The position numbers were made by a program, and so were the translations under genes. From Bacteroidota bacterium (GTDB lineage: Bacteria; Bacteroidota; Bacteroidia; AKYH767-A; 2013-40CM-41-45), in the NCBI GenBank assembly GCA_003151745.1, contig PLYJ01000044.1:1-48764 (forward strand): DNA of 48,764 bases, in the 5' to 3' direction. Below, one piece after another: positions 42,638 through 48,764 of this stretch; positions within the stretch are counted from its first letter, which is position 1; each line of letters opens with the position of its first letter. The notes beneath the pieces are model-generated. The model had not been told where the DNA came from and ran no database searches. It saw only the letters and a list, made by a program, of their open reading frames with translations.

Positions 42638-43942
42638 CTAAAACACATTTTTTGTCATGTTAAAATGGTACCCATCATTTCTCCTTGTCTTTTCAAAACC
42701 TTTTCGTTCCAACCGTTGAGAAAATTTATTTTTACCTACCGGCTTGTAACCATCCTCACCGCAAAAGGTTTTGTAATAGCCGTATAATTCTGTCAACGCT
42801 ACTTTGTAAATATCTGAGGACTGATAGTTGTGCTCCTCGATAAACAACTGAACGCTGTCGCTCTGCTTGCGGAACTCACCTAATGCTGCATTTGCTTTGC
42901 TACAGTCGCTGAATTTTCCTTGCTTAATGATTCTATTTAATCCGCCTAAAAGCCAGTTAAACACACCGGGCAACTCATTTGCAATTATTTTTCTTGCAAG
43001 CTCACTATCTCTATCTTCCGGCTTTATATATGTATCAAAAGGAACTATTAAATATCTTTCAAAATATGCGTTGGTTTGTTCGGTCTCTCTTGGCAGTTCA
43101 TTAGCGTTCATTATAAATCTAACTTTATTACGAAGTGTAAAACTTCTGCCATAAGGTTCTCTTGCTTGCTGCGGCTCACCACTTATAAGGGCTTTAAAGG
43201 TTTCTACATTCAAATCGGTCCCCTTCTCACTGCTGTAATTTAAAAGTACATTAGTAAGTTTAGCTCTATGATATTCATGATTAAATAAACCGAGGGAATA
43301 AGTGAGTATGTTTTTAACACCTATCAAAGCTTGCAGTACATTAAAGAAAACACTTTTGCCGTTCCTTCCGCTACCATATAACACAAGCATTTTTTCAAAG
43401 TGAAACGATGTAAAAATATATCCTGCAAATTCCTGTAATATCGTCCTGCTTTCTTCATCGGGCAGGACTTGCGAAAGGTAATTATCATATATAGGACAAA
43501 CGGCATCCTCTTCATAACTGAAAGGTAACTGATATGTCAGGAAATCATTAGCATTAAAATCTCTCAATGCTCCTCCGCCAGGAGTAAATTCAAACGTGCC
43601 ATTTTGCAGATTGATCAGGATTTTTTCAGCTTCAGCCGGAGGGGGTGGCAAATGGCCGTCAGTTAAAAATTGTTTCAATAGCTTGTCCTTAAATTCAAAA
43701 TGTCTTGCATCATAGTCAGGGCAGCCCATTTTAATTGCGACTTTGCCTAAGAAGGCTTTCATATCTTCTTTATCGAGTTGCTGCCAAAAAGCACCGTTAA
43801 AGACGTAGGTGTAATCATAGACTTTTGATAAATTCCATTGCTTATTCTTTGCTACTTCTAAGAGATTTTTTATGACAGCTACAATGATGTGCTTCTGCTT
43901 TATATCTGTGCCGGGACATGAAAAAGTTAAGTCAAAACACAT
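42638..43942 (-). CDS. D5/P4-type SF3 primase-helicase
   Basis: A 434-residue superfamily 3 helicase of phage and plasmid type. The Walker A GSGRNGKS is at 190-197, Walker B/C lies in the LNYSSEKGTDLNVETFKALISGEP and RFIMNANELPRE stretches, and the Arg finger is in the NAYFERYLIVPF strand. The N-terminal D5_N-like part (about 15-170) contains FNGAFWQQLDKED and LQNGTFEF. The C-terminus has a winged-helix-like FSQRLERKGFEKTRRNDGYHF. It drives origin unwinding of a mobile element. It starts 88 bp after pstB on the same strand, so pst read-through is possible. Confidence 0.88.
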   Translation of the reverse strand: MCFDLTFSCPGTDIKQKHIIVAVIKNLLEVAKNKQWNLSKVYDYTYVFNGAFWQQLDKEDMKAFLGKVAIKMGCPDYDARHFEFKDKLLKQFLTDGHLPPPPAEAEKILINLQNGTFEFTPGGGALRDFNANDFLTYQLPFSYEEDAVCPIYDNYLSQVLPDEESRTILQEFAGYIFTSFHFEKMLVLYGSGRNGKSVFFNVLQALIGVKNILTYSLGLFNHEYHRAKLTNVLLNYSSEKGTDLNVETFKALISGEPQQAREPYGRSFTLRNKVRFIMNANELPRETEQTNAYFERYLIVPFDTYIKPEDRDSELARKIIANELPGVFNWLLGGLNRIIKQGKFSDCSKANAALGEFRKQSDSVQLFIEEHNYQSSDIYKVALTELYGYYKTFCGEDGYKPVGKNKFSQRLERKGFEKTRRNDGYHFNMTKNVF

Positions 43943-44030
43943 TGTGTCTTCACATTATTTTTGCCTGTTTTTAATTGAAAATGTTGTTTTTTATGCAGAA
44001 AACAATAGTGGTCATGCAAAACAACTCTTG

Positions 44031-44792
44031 TCAGCTGATAAATCCACGAACATAATCCTTCGTCAGTTCCTTTTGGGGGTTAAGAAGCACTTCTTCTGTG
44101 GGTCCAAATTCTATAATTTCACCATTGTGAATAAATCCAATGTAGTCGGAGACGCGCCTTGCCTGACGAAGAATATGTGTGACCAAAACGATTGTATATT
44201 TTTCCTTCAATTTTAGAAATAGCTCTTCAATTTTTTGTGTGGAACTGGGATCAAGAGCTGAAGTTGGTTCGTCACCTAAAATTATTTCAGGTTCAACAGC
44301 AAGTCCTCTTGCAAGACATAACCGTTGCTGCTGGCCAATAGACAAGCTTACAGAGGAGGCATGTAAACGGTCTTTTACTTCATCCCACAATCCTACATCG
44401 CGCAATTGTTGCTCTACTATTACATTTAGTTTCTTTTTGTTGCGCATCCCGTGGATTCTTGGCCCATAAGCAATGTTATCATAAATTGACATTGGCAACG
44501 GAAACGGACGCTGCGAAAGCAAGCCCATTTTTTTACGGATGTGTGTTACTTCTGCTTTGCTGCCATAAATATCTTCTCTACCAACAAAAACCTTTCCACT
44601 CACCTTTACATCCACTGAAGAATCATGCAGGCGGTTAAATGTTTTTAGCAAGGTTGTCTTTCCGCAACCGGAAGGTCCGATAAATGATGTGATCTTCTTG
44701 TCGGGAATATTAATATTAATGTTCTTCAACGCATGATTGCGCCCGTAATGAACATTCAGGTTTTGAACAGAGATGAGCGTGCTAGCGGTCAT
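44031..44792 (-). CDS. pstB: Phosphate ABC transporter ATP-binding protein
   Basis: A 253-residue ATPase of the high-affinity phosphate importer. Walker A IGPSGCGKTT (about 37-46), Q-loop LLSQRPFPLPMSI typical of PstB, signature LSIGQQQRLCLARGLA, Walker B IILGDEPTSALDP. It follows pstA by 2 bp and is the last gene of the operon in this window. PhoU, which usually follows pstB, is absent: the next gene is the D5 helicase. All motifs are intact. Confidence 0.95.
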   Translation of the reverse strand: MTASTLISVQNLNVHYGRNHALKNININIPDKKITSFIGPSGCGKTTLLKTFNRLHDSSVDVKVSGKVFVGREDIYGSKAEVTHIRKKMGLLSQRPFPLPMSIYDNIAYGPRIHGMRNKKKLNVIVEQQLRDVGLWDEVKDRLHASSVSLSIGQQQRLCLARGLAVEPEIILGDEPTSALDPSSTQKIEELFLKLKEKYTIVLVTHILRQARRVSDYIGFIHNGEIIEFGPTEEVLLNPQKELTKDYVRGFIS

Positions 44793-44794
44793 GT

Positions 44795-45637
44795 TTAAAT
44801 TCTATGTTTAGAAAATCGTTTGGTTAAAATTCTTGCTGAGATGCTGATAAGCAAAACAATGAAGGTTAAGATAAGCGCTGAGGCATATGCCCTTGACTGC
44901 ACCTCTTCAATGGGGCTGCTTAACTGGAAAAAAATTGCCAGTGGCAATGTGGCAGCCGGGCTTTCTAAGCTTCTGGGAATATTATCACTAAACCCTGCTG
45001 TAAACAGCACAGAAGCGGCATCACCAATTGCTCTGCCAAACGACAAAAGTATGGCGGTTAAAACGCCGGGCACTACCTGCTTCAACAGCACCCTGGAAGC
45101 TTCAAGCCTTGTTGCTCCCAGTGAATAAGAAGCATCAAGCAATTCTCTTGGAACTGTACGCATCACTTCATCCATAGCGCGAATCATAATCGGAACGACC
45201 AGTAATGTTACTGCCACAATTCCACCAAGCAGGGAGACCTTCAATCCAAAATAAACCATGATGGTAAATCCAAAAGCGCCATACACGATGGATGGAATTC
45301 CAAACAATACATCGTGACTCAAACGTGTAATATTTCCAAGCGGTGATTTTCTTTTGAGGTAAATATTAAGATACAGAACGATGGGTAAGCTTATCAGCAA
45401 TGCGAGCAAAGACGCCCCCCCCGCGATATAAAGAGAACCGATTATCGCATTCAGAATGCCACCGGACTTGCCAATATAAAAGCCCCCGTCCGGAATTTTT
45501 GTAATCATGTCAAGGTTCAACGAAGGCAAACCTTTCACAACTACTGTGCTAATAATCAGAAAAAAGCTCCCCACGATAAGTATGGATGCTGCGATCATCA
45601 ATATTTTGAAAAATAATTCTTCTGCTTTCCTGATCAT
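44795..45637 (-). CDS. pstA: Phosphate ABC transporter permease PstA
   Basis: A 280-residue inner-membrane permease with about six transmembrane helices. TM1 is near residues 10-32. The EAA-like loop is MDEVMRTVPRELLDASYSLGATRLEA (about 155-180), the contact site for PstB, and the long DGGFYIGKSGGILNAIIGSLYIAGG region is typical of PstA. It overlaps the stop of pstC by 4 bp (ATGA) and pairs with PstC to form the phosphate channel. Confidence 0.94.
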   Translation of the reverse strand: MIRKAEELFFKILMIAASILIVGSFFLIISTVVVKGLPSLNLDMITKIPDGGFYIGKSGGILNAIIGSLYIAGGASLLALLISLPIVLYLNIYLKRKSPLGNITRLSHDVLFGIPSIVYGAFGFTIMVYFGLKVSLLGGIVAVTLLVVPIMIRAMDEVMRTVPRELLDASYSLGATRLEASRVLLKQVVPGVLTAILLSFGRAIGDAASVLFTAGFSDNIPRSLESPAATLPLAIFFQLSSPIEEVQSRAYASALILTFIVLLISISARILTKRFSKHRI

Positions 45638-46530
45638 ATTAATCTTCTTTCTATGCGGGCAAGTATTATGCGTGAAGCAACATTAAATAAAAAGATGATG
45701 GTAAATAATATAAATGCGGCAAATAGCAAAGCCGAATCATAAAGCGGTACGGAAAGCATCTCCCCATAGTTATTGGCAATTAGCGCAGGCAATGGATACC
45801 CCGCATCAAATACAGAATGGGGAGTTGCAGCAAAGTTTCCACACACCATCATCACAGCAATCGTTTCACCAAAAGCCCTTGAGATGGCTAGTACTGTAGC
45901 AGCTATAATGCCCGGCATCGCTTTTTTAACAAGAACAAATTTTATAGTTTGCCAATGCGTTGCGCCAACAGATGAAGACGCATCTTTTAATTCTATCGGA
46001 ACGGTAGCAAATACTTCGATAAGAATATTTATAATCAGCGGGAAAATCATAATCGCTAAAACAATGCCTCCTGCAAGCACGCTGTATCCCGTTGAAAATT
46101 CGACAAAGTGCGGTGCAATGTGATCCTGGATTAACGGAACAATAAATAACACACCCCATACTCCAAAAATTACGGGCGGAATTCCGGAAAGGAGATCAAC
46201 AAAAGGCACGATGATTCTTTTTATACGCGGATGAGCATATTCTGATATATATATACCGCTCAGCAGGCAAAGAGGTAAGGCAATAACAATTGCAATGGCA
46301 GTTACCCAAAGTGTTCCCATAACAAAAGGATAAAATCCAAACTCTCCTTTAAAGGGCTTCCAAACCGAAGAACTGAGTAAATGGCCTATGGATGCAATTT
46401 TTAGCAATGGTACAGAACGCAGGTATAATCCCAACCCGATTAAAAGCGCGAGCAGGGCAGAAAACAAGGTGAGCAGGAACATCACCCTGTGTGCAATCTT
46501 ATCCTTGATTAGTCGGAAACTATTTGCCAC
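45634..46530 (-). CDS. pstC: Phosphate ABC transporter permease PstC
   Basis: A 298-residue permease with about six helices. TM1 is near residues 15-35, and SSSVWKPFKGEFGFYPFVMGTLWVT is the conserved PstC segment after it. The EAA-like loop is VFATVPIELKDASSSVGATHWQT, the site that docks PstB. The C-terminal half resembles PstA. It overlaps the end of pstS by 11 bp. Confidence 0.94.
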   Translation of the reverse strand: MANSFRLIKDKIAHRVMFLLTLFSALLALLIGLGLYLRSVPLLKIASIGHLLSSSVWKPFKGEFGFYPFVMGTLWVTAIAIVIALPLCLLSGIYISEYAHPRIKRIIVPFVDLLSGIPPVIFGVWGVLFIVPLIQDHIAPHFVEFSTGYSVLAGGIVLAIMIFPLIINILIEVFATVPIELKDASSSVGATHWQTIKFVLVKKAMPGIIAATVLAISRAFGETIAVMMVCGNFAATPHSVFDAGYPLPALIANNYGEMLSVPLYDSALLFAAFILFTIIFLFNVASRIILARIERRLI

Positions 46531-47491
46531 CGGATTGAATTTCTTTTAACTCGTTATCAAGTTTATCTTTAGTCAAACCAATATAACCTGCTTCATTGAG
46601 GATTCTTTGACCATCGGTCAGTACCCATTTTAGAAATTCCACTACCACCTTCTTCTGCGGTTTGTTTTTTGAAACAAAATACAGTTCGCGTGCAGGAGGG
46701 GAAGGATATTTTCCTAAAGCAATGGCTTTGATGAGATCGTCAAGAGAACCGTAGAAATTTTCATCTCCGTCAATTTTACCGTTTTCGTTAACGTCAATCG
46801 GAACTACTGCAATACCTGCCAATTGTTTTCTTGTCTTTGAATCGTATGCATAAGAAATGTTGTTGTACCCAATCCCTGTTGCATCTTTCTTTACTGCCTG
46901 CAATAAGCCGGGATCGCCAAACACACCAATGCCTTGCAAATCTTCTTGCTTTTTGTTAAAATACTTCGCCCATGTTTCGCCGGCGCCTGCTGCATCAGAA
47001 CGTGTGTAAACATGAATGGGGGCTGAAACGGAAAATCCTGCCTGCTTCCAGTTTTTGTAAATACTGGTTGCATAAATATTTGCGAATACTTCCTTCTTCA
47101 TACCCTTTGCAAGTATATCTTTAATATTTGGATTGGCAGCATTGACAATTGCAACGACTGCATCCTTGGCAACAGCTACCGGGAAAGCGCCTTTTTTTGT
47201 TTCTTCGGGATAAATGTCACGGGACACTGCTCCCAAATCAACCATGCCTGCAAGCGCATCAGAGATTCCCTTTCCTGCCCCTCCGGCAGAAATATCAAAC
47301 TGCACATGCGGGTGCAGTTTTTTAAACTCCTCCCCCCATTTTACAGCGAGTGGATATAAAGCAAATGCCCCTGAAATACTGATATTTCCCGACAGATCAT
47401 CATTGAGCGGCGGAGCAACTATCTTGTTTGATGTCAGTGTAGTCCATCCGATAATTGAAAGAGTTATTATGTATATTATTGTTTTTTTCAT
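46520..47491 (-). CDS. pstS: Phosphate-binding protein PstS
   Basis: A 323-residue periplasmic phosphate-binding protein. It has a signal peptide (about 1-24), then the fold start LSGNISISGAFALYPLAVKWGEEF (binding Ser/Ala residues), FDISAGGAGKGISDALAGMVDLGAVSRD and YTRSDAAGAGETWAKYF, which surround the phosphate site. The C-terminus is complete. It is first of the four pst genes and is separated from the porin gene by a strong inverted repeat. Confidence 0.93.
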   Translation of the reverse strand: MKKTIIYIITLSIIGWTTLTSNKIVAPPLNDDLSGNISISGAFALYPLAVKWGEEFKKLHPHVQFDISAGGAGKGISDALAGMVDLGAVSRDIYPEETKKGAFPVAVAKDAVVAIVNAANPNIKDILAKGMKKEVFANIYATSIYKNWKQAGFSVSAPIHVYTRSDAAGAGETWAKYFNKKQEDLQGIGVFGDPGLLQAVKKDATGIGYNNISYAYDSKTRKQLAGIAVVPIDVNENGKIDGDENFYGSLDDLIKAIALGKYPSPPARELYFVSKNKPQKKVVVEFLKWVLTDGQRILNEAGYIGLTKDKLDNELKEIQSGGK

Positions 47492-47513
47492 TTTTAAGTT
47501 TTAAAATCCTTTA

Positions 47514-47554
47514 TTCATGACTCAGTTATGCACTTAATATAACTGAATCATGAA
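47514..47554 (-). promoter_or_regulatory. 16-bp inverted repeat between porin gene and pstS
   Basis: TTCATGACTCAGTTAT (47514-47529) pairs at 15 of 16 positions with ATAACTGAATCATGAA (47539-47554) around a 9-nt loop. It lies 22 bp before the pstS start and downstream of the porin gene. It could be the porin terminator, an attenuator or an operator for the pst genes; no U tract follows. Confidence 0.6.
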
Positions 47555-47593
47555 TATAAGAACTTGTTACATTTTAGAATTTAAAGTTAGTCA

Positions 47594-48764
47594 TTAAAAA
47601 ACAATTTGAAGCTGCGCAGAAATGAGATTATTATTAATTTGTACACCCTCTTCAATGCGATAGGAATAGTCAACCTGTAGCTTTATCCAAGCAGTAAAAA
47701 AATAATTTATTCCGCCTACATAATTGGTTGTTGCATCTGTTGTTGATCCTTTCACCAGACTTTCATTATTTATTGTATTGGGATCGTATGTATCGTATCT
47801 TGCAACAACCTGCAATTTATTAGGAACAACATAATAGCCTGCCAAAGCATACCAACCAGCTCTGTTCAATGATGCACTGCTCTTATCAGATTTAATAACA
47901 TCTCCATCTTGTCCCTGAATATATTCTCCCTGCAAAGAAAACAACCTATATTTATATGAGAATTCTCCTCCTATGCGATTGCGGGTATGAGTAGCCATTT
48001 GAGCAGGAGTTTCTGTTGCCCACTGATCTAAACCATTATAAAATGAACCTCCAATGTTAAATCCTTTAAATGGATGAAATACCAAACGACCTGCTACATC
48101 CTTTGCCTGGTTATTATCAGCAACATTAATTCCTGATCCATTAAAATATCCTAAATAGTAATCTAACAGGAATCCCTCATTAAGCTTTATAAAGCTGCCG
48201 CTGAGGCGTATTCCAATATCACGTCCATTTTGATTTCCAATTACATCCTTGTCTCTTCCGGTTAAGGCAGTTACTACCTGGGAACGGTCAATTGTTGATA
48301 GTTCGCGGTCAGCAGTCACGTTCTCCAATGAAAATGGAATATAGAATTGTCCTGTTGTAACTTTAAGAAATTCATACGGCTTAAAGGTAACATATGCATC
48401 TATAAGCTTAGGGGATGAAGCGAATTCCGCATTTAAACGATACTCCCATGTTGGAGTATTACCATCTAAAATGATCCTTGCACGATGAACGTCAAAACCA
48501 TCCGGAACTCCTGTCTGTTGAAATGATTGGAAGCGAGATTGAATATAACCGCCCACGCGAAATGGCGTAGTGCCAATTAAGGGGAACAGTTCCTTGCTTT
48601 CATTCTTTGCTTGTTGCTTTTTTACGTTGTTCGCCTTTAATGAATCAGCCTCATTTTGGGTAATAGAGCCTCGTTTAACAAGAAGATTCAATATGTCATC
48701 TGATGTCTGGGCAGAGGCCATTTTTGCATTTAATAATACAATTAGAAACTGTTTAAATTTTATT
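47594..48764 (-). CDS. Phosphate-selective porin O/P-like protein (5' end cut)
   Basis: An outer-membrane porin of the OprO/OprP family, which passes phosphate or polyphosphate into the periplasm and fits the pst operon downstream. The frame is open to the window edge: the codons before the ATG at 48719-48721 read IKFKQFLIVLLNAKMASAQ, a signal peptide, so the true start lies beyond the window. Next come a short coiled-coil segment (DDILNLLVKRGSITQNEADSLKA) and the barrel start GGYIQSRFQSFQQ...DVHRARIILDG, typical of the family. The barrel ends with aromatic QLQIVF. About 390 visible residues. Confidence 0.9.
   Translation of the reverse strand, partial: IKFKQFLIVLLNAKMASAQTSDDILNLLVKRGSITQNEADSLKANNVKKQQAKNESKELFPLIGTTPFRVGGYIQSRFQSFQQTGVPDGFDVHRARIILDGNTPTWEYRLNAEFASSPKLIDAYVTFKPYEFLKVTTGQFYIPFSLENVTADRELSTIDRSQVVTALTGRDKDVIGNQNGRDIGIRLSGSFIKLNEGFLLDYYLGYFNGSGINVADNNQAKDVAGRLVFHPFKGFNIGGSFYNGLDQWATETPAQMATHTRNRIGGEFSYKYRLFSLQGEYIQGQDGDVIKSDKSSASLNRAGWYALAGYYVVPNKLQVVARYDTYDPNTINNESLVKGSTTDATTNYVGGINYFFTAWIKLQVDYSYRIEEGVQINNNLISAQLQIVF

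Larger units (their letters stand above)
29361..44030. mobile_element. Accessory island next to tRNA-Arg
   Basis: Inferred island from the tRNA-Arg 3' end to the end of pstB. It carries FN3-like copies B-D, long gene-free structured DNA, a defence-type operon and BT4734/D5 replication genes, none of which fits the flanking housekeeping DNA. No integrase, relaxase or matching right-end direct repeat of the tRNA 3' end was found, so the exact ends and mobility are unproven. It may be a decayed integrative element. Confidence 0.45.

Noticed and set aside
43943-44030. Right-end att direct repeat matching the tRNA-Arg 3' end
   Set aside because: I looked for the TCCGGGATCA end of the tRNA in this gap and near 44 kb and did not find it.

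Overview
The window reads as chromosomal DNA of a member of the Bacteroidota, probably an environmental lineage near Sphingobacteriales/Chitinophagales. The lineage rank is inference. Evidence: a type IX secretion sorting tail at the end of a secreted protein, DUF1573 proteins, an LpxA, three SurA/PpiC-type chaperones in a row, a BT4734-type primase gene, TAnnTTTG promoter elements, and no evident Shine-Dalgarno sequences.

Layout. 1-4.4 kb: aminotransferase, two DUF1573 paralogues, tRNA-Gly(CCC), an ABC ATPase and lpxA. 4.4-5.1 kb: a T9SS-tail remnant and a phase-locked 21-bp repeat array. 5.2-11.1 kb: surface-sugar cluster (GT-C membrane transferase, GT2, two sugar-nucleotide epimerases, STELLO-like transferase). 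11.3-16.6 kb: thioredoxin-like protein, tandem universal stress protein, holin-X-like pair, GNAT-like protein, short-chain dehydrogenase carrying an inserted palindromic word repeat, and a small YVTN/T9SS protein. 16.8-17.06 kb: a second 21-bp array. 17.2-28.7 kb: FN3-like protein A, a secreted protein, PafA-type phosphatase, CDF transporter, M13 peptidase, MoxR ATPase and three SurA-like proteins. 28.9-29.4 kb: a broken DoxX-like gene and tRNA-Arg(ACG).

From tRNA-Arg to about 44.0 kb lies an accessory island. Its left part holds three more FN3-like paralogues (B, C, D) interleaved with long purine-rich, hairpin-rich DNA that has no credible gene. Its right part is a tightly packed operon on the minus strand: N6-adenine methylase (with an N-terminus that looks borrowed from a PLD-type helicase), DprA/SLOG-like protein, a small unknown, a class III nucleotidyl-cyclase-like protein and an sce7725-like protein. 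A convergent sce7726-like PD-(D/E)XK nuclease gene meets its end. I read this as a candidate defence system combining modification, possible cyclic-nucleotide signalling and a nuclease. Primase/D5 helicase replication genes close the island. No integrase is visible.

44.0-48.8 kb: phosphate uptake operon. The order of transcription is OprO/OprP-type porin (cut by the window end), pstS, pstC, pstA, pstB. No phoU follows pstB; the island starts there.

A recurring theme is short word repeats forming palindromes in many intergenic gaps. One family (built on TTGGCAG-like words) has entered two reading frames.
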